Shown piece after piece: positions 1 through 6,967 of a DNA stretch of 33,807 nt. The stretch comes from a virus. The position numbers were made by a program, and so were the translations under genes. The stretch lies in IMG/VR virus record IMGVR_UViG_3300008267_000240, positions 1 to 33,807 of that record; one strand, given 5' to 3'. Numbering within the stretch: the first letter of the stretch is position 1; each line of letters begins with the position of its first letter. The notes below the pieces were generated by a model, which was not told where the DNA came from, did not search any database, and saw only the letters and a program-made list of their open reading frames with translations.

Positions 1-68
1 TGGCAAAGGATTTCTGGACAACAGAAGACCTTGAGCCTTTACGACTCGCAGCGTTGGAGGACAAATAA
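1..68 (+). CDS. C-terminal end of an unidentified upstream gene (partial)
   Basis: Reading the frame that ends with TAA at 66-68 gives 21 codons with no stop, ending in DFWTTEDLEPLRLAALEDK. The stop shares bases with the ATG of the following tail-fibre gene (TAATG), which is the tight coupling seen throughout the structural genes. The rest of the gene lies outside the window, so no function can be given. Its position just before fibre genes suggests a virion protein, which is inference only. Confidence 0.6.
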   Translation, partial: AKDFWTTEDLEPLRLAALEDK

Positions 69-1459
69 TGTCTAAAATAACACTCGAGGGTAACGCAAGC
101 GGTACAGGTACATTTACCATTGCTGCGCCTAATTCAAATACAAGCTACACGCTGACGCTTCCACAAACTTCCGGCACGATATTAACATCAGGCGGATCAC
201 AGACCATTGAGTTTGTTGCTGGCTCTGCTTCAACACCATCTATTACCTTCACAGGTGACACAAACACAGGAATCTTCTCCCCTGCCGCAGATACCATTGC
301 CTTTACGGAGGGTGGTGCGGAAAGTATGCGGATAGACTCCAGCGGTAACTTGGGTATTGGGACTACATCGCCTACAAGAAAATTGACGGTTGTTGGTGAC
401 ACAACTAACTATGGAGTGCTCACACGCAACCCATCTGGGTATGGCGGCATAAATCTTAGTTCTAACACTATTACAGGTCAAGTGTGGTCGTTTATTGCAC
501 AAGACAATGGTGCAAATTCTGACCTTTCGATTTATGGCGGGGCATCTGCTGGCACTAAGTTAACCATCGACTCCAGCGGTAATGTGGGGATTGGTACAAA
601 TTCGCCGGGAGCCAATAGATTGTCTGTTGTAGGTGGCTCGCTAACGGTATCACGAGGCTCTAACGGTGTCTCCGGAAGTTTCGCTTCAAATGATGGCACA
701 AACAACACGACACTGCAAATCAGTCACGGAACTAGCGGAATCACACTCGCAAACTCAAACCCGTTTTCGGGCGCTTTTAACAATTTAATGTTTTCCAATA
801 CAACCGTTGGTGAAACGATGCGTATCGACCCCAACGGTAACTTGCTGGTGGGGACGACGAGTCGCCTGTTCAATGATAAATTTAACGTCACAACGGTTAA
901 TGGAACGGTTGCCTATTCCGTTTTTCACAACCAAAATTCTTCTGCTGGTACTGAATTTACTATTGTGTTTGCCCGCAACAGTACTACGGTAGGATCAATT
1001 AGCACAACATTGACTACCACCATTTACAACACCTCCTCCGACTACCGCCTAAAGAACACCATTGCACCCATGACAGGCGCACTGGCAAAGGTAGCATTGC
1101 TTAAACCTTGCACTTATAAATGGAATGTTGACGGCTCAAATGGTCAAGGTTTTATTGCTCACGAGTTGCAAGATGTAGTTCCTGAGTGTGTGACTGGTGA
1201 GAAAGACGCAACAGAGATTCGTCAGGTAGAAGTCTCTCCCGCAGTACCAGCAACCTATGATGACGAAGGCAACGAACTCACCCCTGCGGTAGAAGCAGTT
1301 CATGAGGAGCGTGAGGTTCCCGTGTATCAGGGGGTTGATACTTCATTCTTGGTGGCAACTCTGACTGCAGCAATCCAAGAACTCAAAGCAATCAACGATG
1401 CACAGGCAACCCGCATCGAGACCCTAGAAACCAAAGTAGCCGCATTGGAGGCTAAATAA
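68..1459 (+). CDS. Tail fibre with C-terminal S74 intramolecular chaperone
   Basis: A 463-residue fibre protein, presumably trimeric and used for host recognition. The shaft holds three copies of a beta-repeat of the type MRIDSSGNLGIGTTSP, near residues 87-102, 165-180 and 251-265, which is common in phage fibres. From about residue 323 the Peptidase_S74 chaperone begins with SSDYRLKN. In this family the domain trims itself off just before a Ser-Asp pair, here probably S324-D325. GFIAHELQ at 361-368 is also typical. Residues about 430-463 form a heptad-like coiled coil, as expected for the trimeric end. The stop overlaps the next ATG (TAATG), so translation of the second fibre gene is coupled. 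The S74 call is firm. The receptor is unknown. Confidence 0.9.
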   Translation: MSKITLEGNASGTGTFTIAAPNSNTSYTLTLPQTSGTILTSGGSQTIEFVAGSASTPSITFTGDTNTGIFSPAADTIAFTEGGAESMRIDSSGNLGIGTTSPTRKLTVVGDTTNYGVLTRNPSGYGGINLSSNTITGQVWSFIAQDNGANSDLSIYGGASAGTKLTIDSSGNVGIGTNSPGANRLSVVGGSLTVSRGSNGVSGSFASNDGTNNTTLQISHGTSGITLANSNPFSGAFNNLMFSNTTVGETMRIDPNGNLLVGTTSRLFNDKFNVTTVNGTVAYSVFHNQNSSAGTEFTIVFARNSTTVGSISTTLTTTIYNTSSDYRLKNTIAPMTGALAKVALLKPCTYKWNVDGSNGQGFIAHELQDVVPECVTGEKDATEIRQVEVSPAVPATYDDEGNELTPAVEAVHEEREVPVYQGVDTSFLVATLTAAIQELKAINDAQATRIETLETKVAALEAK

Positions 1460-1647
1460 TGAGTACAGTACGAGCAAACGCAATCTTAGACGCTAGTGGT
1501 GGCAATACCGCTACTATAAATAGCATGACCCCTACTGCGGATAGTTTGCAGGGCTTCCGCAACCGCATCATCAATGGGGTTCTGGGCAAGCAACTGATGG
1601 CGTGTTTACTTTACAACAATCATCTACTGCTCCAAGTGGATTTGTAA
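1459..1647 (+). pseudogene. Second tail-fibre gene, N-terminal fragment before a frame break
   Basis: A short frame opening with MSTVRANAILDASGGNT and containing DSLQGFRNRIING, an N-terminal signature of many phage fibre/adhesin proteins. In those relatives RNRIING normally leads into a stretch of about 25-40 residues containing D-x-R and D-R-W-like motifs. Here it runs instead into an unrelated tail (from VLGKQLM) and stops at 1647. The expected continuation resumes in the -1 frame around 1578-1602 and is listed as the next feature. The simplest reading is an out-of-frame internal deletion near 1574-1580 (phage variation or an assembly collapse). A programmed -1 shift at the G run in aatggggttc is possible but less likely. 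Confidence 0.6.
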
Positions 1648-2489
1648 ACTCCGTCATCGCTACTGTAACAACAGCAGATGCAAGCATAGGTGCTACTCAG
1701 TTTTATCTTTTTAACCAATATATTGAAGGTACAAATGTTGCTGATTTAGCGTGGGGAACGGCATCTGCCAAAACAGTTACTTTGTCGTTTTGGGTTCGGT
1801 CAAGCCTTACAGGAACATTTGGTGGGGTTATTTCTAATAGCGCACAAAATCGTTCTTATCCGTTTACTTATACAATTTCAGCAGCAAATACTTACGAATA
1901 CAAAACAGTAACCATTGCTGGTGACACTAGTGGAACATGGCTAACCACAACAGGTATTGGTATTCGACTGCACTTTGATTTAGGAGTGGGTTCAACTTAT
2001 CGTGGAACTGCTGGTTCATGGGCTGGCGCTACTTATCTTGGCGCAACTGGAGCAACAAATGTTATCGGCACTCTCAATGCCACTTGGTACATCACAGGCG
2101 TTCAACTCGAAGTAGGCTCTGTTGCTACACCGTTTGAGCGCATAGATTATGGGCGTGAGTTACAACTTTGTTTACGGTATTATCAAAACTCTTTTAATGT
2201 TGGAAATCAACCCGGAGTTTCAACATCACTTTCTGACGCTATTCATTTGCTTTCTTGGGGAGATGGAAATTGCAGCGGATTTCCTTTTCAAATTCCAATG
2301 AGGGCTGCGCCAACAGTTACTTTAAGAGCGCAAGGGTCTACAACGGCAGGGCAAGTAAGTAGTGGCGGAACAGACCGCAGCGCAACAGCAACAAACATTG
2401 GAGCAAAACAGGTTAGTTTTATTGCAGTAACTTCAGGAACAGCAAATACTTACACCCGATTTACTTGGGAAGCCGCAAGCGAGTTATAA
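1602..2489 (+). CDS. Second tail-fibre gene, C-terminal part (frame-shifted from 1459)
   Basis: This frame, with a nominal GTG at 1602, carries the body of the fibre: beta-rich, Thr/Ser/Gly-rich sequence and the signature ITGVQLEVGSVATPFERIDY followed by GRELQLCLRYYQ (about residues 165-195), a recurrent element of phage fibre proteins. The frame is already open upstream and encodes GSGQATDGV before the GTG, so the GTG is unlikely to be a true start and no good ribosome site precedes it. It is most likely the 3' part of one gene that began at 1459. Base composition is more AT-rich than the virion genes from 2940 onward, as often seen in exchanged receptor-binding modules. It ends one base before the next ATG. 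Confidence 0.65.
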   Translation: MFTLQQSSTAPSGFVNSVIATVTTADASIGATQFYLFNQYIEGTNVADLAWGTASAKTVTLSFWVRSSLTGTFGGVISNSAQNRSYPFTYTISAANTYEYKTVTIAGDTSGTWLTTTGIGIRLHFDLGVGSTYRGTAGSWAGATYLGATGATNVIGTLNATWYITGVQLEVGSVATPFERIDYGRELQLCLRYYQNSFNVGNQPGVSTSLSDAIHLLSWGDGNCSGFPFQIPMRAAPTVTLRAQGSTTAGQVSSGGTDRSATATNIGAKQVSFIAVTSGTANTYTRFTWEAASEL

Positions 2490-2490
2490 A

Positions 2491-2697
2491 ATGTATAAAC
2501 AAATTAAAGACCAATATTCAAATATGTTTTGCGTAATTGTAAACTTAAATGGCAATTCCAACATCCCATTTGACCCCGCCAACACAGACTACGCAGAGTT
2601 TAAGAAGGCAGTCACGGCTGGCGCAGAACTGCAAGACGCTTCTGGCAATGTGATGACTGCCCAAGCGGCTAAAGCCTTTATTGGAACGCTGCCCTAA
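2491..2697 (+). CDS. Small conserved phage protein following the tail fibre
   Basis: A 68-residue protein starting MYKQIKDQYSNMF, with the core IPFDPANTDYAEFKKAV and a C-terminus AKAFIGTLP. Proteins with an IPFDPxNTDYxxF core are commonly encoded directly after fibre genes in tailed phages and may act in fibre assembly or attachment. No enzymatic motif is visible. The ATG lies one base after the preceding stop. The last ten codons fall inside a 41-bp tandem duplication, which also spawns a 12-codon minicistron directly downstream (see the repeat entry). The gene call is solid. The role is inference. Confidence 0.7.
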   Translation: MYKQIKDQYSNMFCVIVNLNGNSNIPFDPANTDYAEFKKAVTAGAELQDASGNVMTAQAAKAFIGTLP

Positions 2698-2748
2698 TCA
2701 TGGAGGAGGCTAAAGCCTTTATTGGAACGCTGCCCTAATCATGGAGGA
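2667..2748 (+). repeat. Perfect 41-bp tandem duplication across a gene junction
   Basis: The segment 2667-2707, starting ggctaaagcctttattggaa, is repeated exactly at 2708-2748. Each copy contains the last codons and stop of the upstream gene plus the ATGGAGGA start of the downstream gene. The first copy therefore creates a minicistron at 2700-2738 encoding MEEAKAFIGTLP, sandwiched between two real genes. Either slipped-strand duplication in the phage or an assembly artefact could produce this. Confidence 0.95.
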
Positions 2749-2938
2749 GTCTGTGGAAACTCGATTGGCCGTTCACGAAGCGGTTTGCGCTCAGAGGTAT
2801 GAGCATATTTCCCATCAATTAAAGGATGGGGACAAGCGTATGAGCAAGATTGAATATCTTCTTTACGCAACGATTTTTGCGGTGTTATTTGGCCCTGGCG
2901 TTGCCGCTGAGTTTATTAAGAAGTTATTTGGTCTGTAA
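2741..2938 (+). CDS. Small single-span membrane protein, XhlA/holin-like
   Basis: A 65-residue protein. The first 35 residues are charged and helical (MEESVETRLAVHEAVCAQRY), followed by one hydrophobic segment at about 41-60 (LLYATIFAVLFGPGVAAEF) and a short basic end, KKLFGL. A soluble helical N-terminus plus a C-terminal anchor resembles haemolysin XhlA-type accessory lysis proteins, and the gene lies just upstream of the holin-endolysin pair. The family assignment rests on architecture, not a diagnostic motif. Its start lies in the second copy of the 41-bp duplication, whose GGAGGA could also affect initiation. It could equally be an unrelated small membrane protein. Confidence 0.65.
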   Translation: MEESVETRLAVHEAVCAQRYEHISHQLKDGDKRMSKIEYLLYATIFAVLFGPGVAAEFIKKLFGL

Positions 2939-2959
2939 AAATGTCTACGGAGCTTGCTC

Positions 2960-3418
2960 ATGTCGAACTTACCGGACCCTACCGATCCGGCGGCATCCGC
3001 AAGAGCCGCCCTTGGGGGTATCAAAGAAGCCATCAAAGTTGGTCGGGAGATCAAGGAGACCGGCAAGGAGGTTAGTAACTTTCTCGATGAGGAAGCCAAG
3101 GCTAGGATTGCGTGGAAAAAGAAGCAGTTACAGTTACAAAGGCGCGGTGATTTAGTTTTCGTTGATGCCGCCAAGGAGTACCGTGAAGTCAGAAAGATCC
3201 GTGCCGCCGAAGAGGGTATGTACGATGACATGGAGCGGGAGTTTGGCAAGCCAGCGGTAACGGAGGTTAAGGCTTTAGTTAGCCAAATGCGTAAGGAAAG
3301 AAAGATGCTTGACTATGAGTTCCAACGGGCAAGGCATGAAGAGCGTCTGATTTGGATAATCATCTTTACGGTTGCGGCGGTGTTTTACGGGATTCTTAAA
3401 GCAACGGGGGCATGGTGA
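2960..3418 (+). CDS. Uncharacterised C-terminally anchored coiled-coil protein
   Basis: A 152-residue protein starting at ATG 2960. GGAG at 2949-2952 is well spaced, and an in-frame TTG six bases upstream is a less likely start. After a Pro/Ala-rich start (MSNLPDPTDPAASARAALGG) the protein is highly charged and helical to about residue 128, then has one membrane segment at about 129-147 (RLIWIIIFTVAAVFYGIL) and a four-residue tail. I do not recognise the family. Its place ahead of another anchored protein, the holin and the endolysin suggests a role at the inner membrane, perhaps in lysis, but no spanin lipobox is present. It overlaps the next gene by seven bases. Confidence 0.7.
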   Translation: MSNLPDPTDPAASARAALGGIKEAIKVGREIKETGKEVSNFLDEEAKARIAWKKKQLQLQRRGDLVFVDAAKEYREVRKIRAAEEGMYDDMEREFGKPAVTEVKALVSQMRKERKMLDYEFQRARHEERLIWIIIFTVAAVFYGILKATGAW

Positions 3419-4029
3419 CTGAGAAGCTAAACGCTAATGACACGCTCTCTAAGGTGTTGGCGTATGTGGACTCGCCCTTTAAGTTGTTTGCCTTGATCCT
3501 AATGGCGGTCTTGGCCTTTGGTGGTTGGGTGGTTTACGACAACAAAGACCTAATCGTAGGCACCTATAAAGAACACCAGAAGTTGCCGGACATTGTTGAA
3601 GACCGGGTTGAGGATGCCGTAGCCCACTTATTTAAGACCACGGGTGCGACTACCGTGGCGGTGTTTAAGGTTAACCCCCTACTTGGAACGCGGGTGCAGT
3701 ATCGGGCGTATACCAAGGAGGGTAGGGACAAAACGAATGATGGGCTGGATGTCGGACTCTTTACCGCCAACCAGGGCAACAACCAGGATGTAGTGGCGCT
3801 GATGGCAGGAACGATTCCTTGCGGGGAATACAAGGCGGCGCAGTCAGAGATTGGTTTGTGGTACATCGAGAAGGGTATGCGGTTTGGGTGCAGGATTAGT
3901 GTCCCGCCTGAGCCAAGTAGGTTTGTAGGACAGATCACCGTGGGTTGGGCTACCCCTCCCGCTGATTTAGACCAAACCAAGGCGATGCTTAATATTGCCG
4001 CAACCATGCTTTCAAGGAGTAAGAAATGA
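3412..4029 (+). CDS. Uncharacterised N-terminally anchored protein of the lysis region
   Basis: A 205-residue protein with one N-terminal membrane segment at about 22-42 (PFKLFALILMAVLAFGGWVV), then a soluble domain of about 160 residues with mixed alpha/beta character, including the motif TTGATTVAVFKVNPLLGTR and a central cysteine pair spaced widely apart. The topology predicts a periplasmic or cytoplasmic globular domain tethered to the inner membrane. The layout of the soluble part loosely recalls small-molecule sensor folds such as GAF, but no diagnostic motif supports that. It overlaps its neighbours on both sides, and its end shares ATGA with the holin, so it is translated with the lysis genes. 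No function is assigned. Confidence 0.7.
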   Translation: MVTEKLNANDTLSKVLAYVDSPFKLFALILMAVLAFGGWVVYDNKDLIVGTYKEHQKLPDIVEDRVEDAVAHLFKTTGATTVAVFKVNPLLGTRVQYRAYTKEGRDKTNDGLDVGLFTANQGNNQDVVALMAGTIPCGEYKAAQSEIGLWYIEKGMRFGCRISVPPEPSRFVGQITVGWATPPADLDQTKAMLNIAATMLSRSKK

Positions 4030-4481
4030 TTGGTTTAGATACCATCCTGAAGATTGGCGAGAAGGTCTTAGACCGCGTACTGCCTGACCCTGCGGCAAAA
4101 GCTGAAGCCCAAACCAAACTCTTAGAATTAGCCCAAAAGGGTGAGTTAGCCCACCTAGAGGCCGATGTCAAAAGGATGGAGATTGAGGCCAAAGACCGGG
4201 ACTCAGCTCGCGGTCGTGAGGCTGAGATGGCAAAAGCCGATGTCCACCCAATCACCAAAAACATCAACTCAATCCTAAGCCTAGGGGTCATTACCCTGTC
4301 GTTTGTCCTTTTTGCAATCTTGATCTTTATTGAGGTCAAGCCGGCCGCCAAGGACATCCTGATCTACATCTTAGGAGTTTTGTCGGCGGCAGTAACCCAA
4401 ATCCTCTCCTATTACTTTGGTTCGTCGGCTGGTTCCAAAGAAAAGAGCAAGCAACTAGATGAGATTTTGGAAAAGAAATGA
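4026..4481 (+). CDS. Holin of the GTA_holin_3TM type
   Basis: A 151-residue protein. It opens with an amphipathic region containing LDRVLPDPAAKAEAQ, typical of the GTA/phage 3TM holin family, then a charged helix (about 30-70), two clear membrane segments at about 83-103 and 109-131, and the ending SYYFGSSAGSKEKSKQL, also a family hallmark. Holins accumulate in the inner membrane and open it at the programmed time, releasing the endolysin. The start shares ATGA with the previous gene and the stop shares ATGA with the endolysin gene, giving the expected holin-endolysin pair. Confidence 0.85.
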   Translation: MIGLDTILKIGEKVLDRVLPDPAAKAEAQTKLLELAQKGELAHLEADVKRMEIEAKDRDSARGREAEMAKADVHPITKNINSILSLGVITLSFVLFAILIFIEVKPAAKDILIYILGVLSAAVTQILSYYFGSSAGSKEKSKQLDEILEKK

Positions 4482-4927
4482 ACCCAACTGATAAATTATC
4501 GGAGAACTTTACTTATGAAGAACTTACTCGCTCGGATACGGCAGTTCGCCTTGGCGTTGAAAACACGCCTAATGGCGCTGAAATCGAAAACCTCAAACGC
4601 CTTGCCGGCCTCCTCCAAGAGGTCAAAAAAGCGATAGGCGGCAAAGCCGTGATGATCAATAGCGCCTACCGCTCAAAAGCAGTAAATGATGCGGTCGGTT
4701 CAAAAGATTCGTCGCAGCACCGGCTTGGCTGTGCGGCTGACCTCAGAGTTCCGGGGATGACACCACGGGAGGTGGTAGAAGCCTGCATGGCCTCCAAAGT
4801 AGCCTTTGATCAGATTATTCTAGAGTTTGACTCTTGGACTCATATTTCGGTGCCAAACGCACCTGAGATGCAGCCTCGCGGACAAGCCCTGATAATTGAC
4901 AAAAGCGGAACAAGGAGCTTCTCATGA
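4478..4927 (+). CDS. Endolysin, M15-family peptidase
   Basis: A 149-residue zinc peptidase of the Peptidase_M15_3 type, expected to cut peptide cross-links of peptidoglycan at lysis. Zinc-site residues are visible: the motif SQHRLGCAAD supplies H81 and D88, and WTHIS supplies H122. The upstream motif INSAYRS at 60-66 is the usual substrate-binding strand of the fold. There is no signal peptide, so export should depend on the holin directly upstream, with which it overlaps by four bases. Length and domain content match single-domain phage M15 lysins. The cross-link cut (L-Ala-D-Glu or D-Ala-meso-DAP type) cannot be decided from sequence. Confidence 0.9.
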   Translation: MNPTDKLSENFTYEELTRSDTAVRLGVENTPNGAEIENLKRLAGLLQEVKKAIGGKAVMINSAYRSKAVNDAVGSKDSSQHRLGCAADLRVPGMTPREVVEACMASKVAFDQIILEFDSWTHISVPNAPEMQPRGQALIIDKSGTRSFS

Positions 4928-5091
4928 GTGAAGTTTGGGAAAAAGAGCGCCCCAAAGGGCTAGGAAAGCCATCGAAACTTAGCCCCAACCAAAAGCGGGC
5001 GGCCAAGGCTTTTGCTAAAAAAACCGGCACAAAGTATCCCTCCTTGGTGGCCAATATGGCTGGAGCCAAGGCTAAGAAAGGGAAGTGGTAA
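4924..5091 (+). CDS. Small basic protein between lysis and head-tail genes
   Basis: A 55-residue protein: MSEVWEKERPKGLGKPSKLS, then a Lys/Ala-rich central region (NQKRAAKAFAKKTGTKYPS) and the end AGAKAKKGKW. The ATG shares ATGA with the endolysin stop, and the TAA shares TAATG with the adaptor start, so the frame is locked into the operon on both sides. It is strongly basic and short, compatible with nucleic-acid contact or a minor virion component. No family is recognised with certainty. Confidence 0.7.
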   Translation: MSEVWEKERPKGLGKPSKLSPNQKRAAKAFAKKTGTKYPSLVANMAGAKAKKGKW

Positions 5092-5726
5092 TGACCGTTG
5101 CGGCCGTAATGACCTACGACTCCTTGGTGGATGATATTTCCACCTATTTAGAGCGAACCGATCAGGCCACCCTAGATAAGATCCCCACCTTTATCATGCT
5201 CGCTGAGCAGGTCTTGGCCGCAGAGATCAAGTTCTTGGGCAACCTTACGGTTCAGCAAAGCACTATGGTGGCTTCCCAAGCGGTCATCGATAAGCCCGCT
5301 AGATGGCACAAAACCGTGTCTATGAATGTGGTTGTGGCCGGAGAGCGCCGCCCCGTATTACTTCGTAAATATGAGTACTTGAGGGAATATTGGCCTGATC
5401 CTACGGATACGGATGTCCCCAAGTTCTACTGTGACTATGACTATACCCATTGGTTGGTAGCCCCAACTCCGGCTTCGGCGTACAACTTTGAGGTTCTGTA
5501 CTACGAGCGGCTCCAACCCCTAGATTCCTCAAATCAGACCAATTGGTTCACGATTTATGCTCCCCAAGCCATGCTTTACGGGAGCCTTTTGCAGGCCATG
5601 CCTTTCCTTAAAAACGATGAGCGCATTCCGATGTGGCAGGGTCAGTACGACAAGATTGTCAATGTCTTGAAGACTGAAGACCTCATACGGATTGCGGATC
5701 GTCAAGCCACCGTATTGGATTCATAA
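5091..5726 (+). CDS. Head-tail adaptor protein (SU10 adaptor-like)
   Basis: A 211-residue protein from ATG 5091 (TAATG overlap with the previous gene). An in-frame GTG at 5085 is less likely. The N-terminal helix (YDSLVDDISTYLERTD), the motif PTFIMLAEQVLAAEIKFLG, the mid-region DYTHWLVAPTPASAYNFEVL and the end YAPQAMLYGSLLQAMPFL match phage adaptor proteins of the SU10/phiEco32 type. These form a dodecameric ring beneath the portal and connect it to the nozzle or tail. Direct adjacency to nozzle and fibre genes fits that role. The exact family name is from memory of conserved patterns. The functional class is well supported. Confidence 0.75.
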   Translation: MTVAAVMTYDSLVDDISTYLERTDQATLDKIPTFIMLAEQVLAAEIKFLGNLTVQQSTMVASQAVIDKPARWHKTVSMNVVVAGERRPVLLRKYEYLREYWPDPTDTDVPKFYCDYDYTHWLVAPTPASAYNFEVLYYERLQPLDSSNQTNWFTIYAPQAMLYGSLLQAMPFLKNDERIPMWQGQYDKIVNVLKTEDLIRIADRQATVLDS

Positions 5727-6967
5727 TGAGCTATAACTCGCCTTTTACCGGTAATGTGGTTCAGCCGACCGATGTCGCCTATCGGGCGATAACCCTGTCT
5801 GCCAACCTTCAGCTTGAGTGGCCAATCAACGGCAATGCGACCGATGACTATGCCGCTAGGATTATGGAAGTCACGGCTACGGCGGCCGGCCTGCGCTTGG
5901 ATATGCCGCCTGCCAATCAGGCTTCGGTGGGTAACGATGCCCTGATCCGAAATGTAGGGGCAAATACCTTCACGGTGGCTGACTTTGATGGGAACACCAT
6001 TGTTGCCATAGCCGCCGGACAGGCTAAATACATCTATATTGAGACCAACCCCAACACGGCGGGAACCTGGGGGGTCATTGCTTTCGGTGTCGGCACATCC
6101 AATGTGGATGCCTCCACCCTTGCCGGATACGGCCTTTTGGCAAGCGGCAACACCCTAAATCAGTCTCATCCGGTTATTTCAATTAATAGTAATTACACGG
6201 TAGTAGACACAGATCGAGCTCAAACCTTGGTTTGGACAGGGGGCACGGGGACTTTTACCCTGACCTCTTCCCTTACTCTTGGGGACAATTGGTTCACGGT
6301 AATCCGAAATGGCGGTACAGGAACCCTATCCCTGACCCCTCCCGGCGGCGAATTGGTTGATGGTAACGCCTCTTTAAACCTACAACCTTCGGATTCTTGC
6401 TTTTTGATTTGTTCAGGGTCTGGGTTCTTTACGGTGGGTATTGGTAGAGGAGCGGAATTTAACTTTACCCAGCTGACCAAGGCGGTAACGACCGGAACCT
6501 ACACCTTGACCCCTTCGGAAGCCTCCAATGTGATCCAAAAGTACACGGGCACATTGACCGGCAATGTCACCATTGAGGTGCCTCAGACCATTCAGGTTTA
6601 TTATGTAACCAACCAAACCGATGGCACGGCATCAAATTTTGATATCACCATAACCACCGGATTGCCAGGAGCCGGGGCGGCGGTCGTTCCCGCTGGCCAA
6701 CAGGTTATTCTTCTTTGCGACTCAGTCAATCTTCTAAACGCTTCGACCATTTTGGCCGGTACGGTGACCCTGTCGATCACGGATGGAACGGTTGGATCTC
6801 CATCCCTATCCTTTTCCTCAGAGCCTACTACGGGCATTTATAGACCCGCTACAGGGCAGTTTGGAATTACGGTTCAGGGAACCCAAAGGTTTAGGGCAAC
6901 CTCCTCAGGGATCGTTGTCACGGGAACCGGGACATTTAGCGGCGGTGTGCTTGGCGGAACATTCTAA
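5726..6967 (+). CDS. Beta-rich virion protein, fibre-like
   Basis: A 413-residue protein rich in Thr, Gly, Val and Asn. It begins MSYNSPFTGNVVQPTDVAYR and contains several short beta-repeat blocks, including two segments of the form TGTFTLTSSLTLGDNWFTV and SGSGFFTVGIG. The last 60 residues (SPSLSFSSEPTTGIYRPATG and onward, then TSSGIVVTGTGTFSGG) repeat a motif used in fibre shafts and also seen in the fibre at 68-1459 (SPAADTIAF-type repeat). It lies between adaptor and nozzle, with TAATG-type overlaps at both ends, so it is probably a tail-associated fibre or fibre-attachment protein. No receptor-binding or enzymatic domain is evident. Confidence 0.7.
   Translation: MSYNSPFTGNVVQPTDVAYRAITLSANLQLEWPINGNATDDYAARIMEVTATAAGLRLDMPPANQASVGNDALIRNVGANTFTVADFDGNTIVAIAAGQAKYIYIETNPNTAGTWGVIAFGVGTSNVDASTLAGYGLLASGNTLNQSHPVISINSNYTVVDTDRAQTLVWTGGTGTFTLTSSLTLGDNWFTVIRNGGTGTLSLTPPGGELVDGNASLNLQPSDSCFLICSGSGFFTVGIGRGAEFNFTQLTKAVTTGTYTLTPSEASNVIQKYTGTLTGNVTIEVPQTIQVYYVTNQTDGTASNFDITITTGLPGAGAAVVPAGQQVILLCDSVNLLNASTILAGTVTLSITDGTVGSPSLSFSSEPTTGIYRPATGQFGITVQGTQRFRATSSGIVVTGTGTFSGGVLGGTF

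Noticed and set aside
1570-1605. A programmed -1 frameshift joining the two fibre frames.
   Set aside because: The G run is not a classical slippery heptamer and expected fibre residues are missing at the junction, so a deletion explains it better.
2941-3075. A 44-codon frame (MSTELAHVEL...) overlapping the gene at 2960, considered as an embedded spanin.
   Set aside because: No lipobox, signal peptide or membrane segment, and it lies wholly within a better-supported frame.
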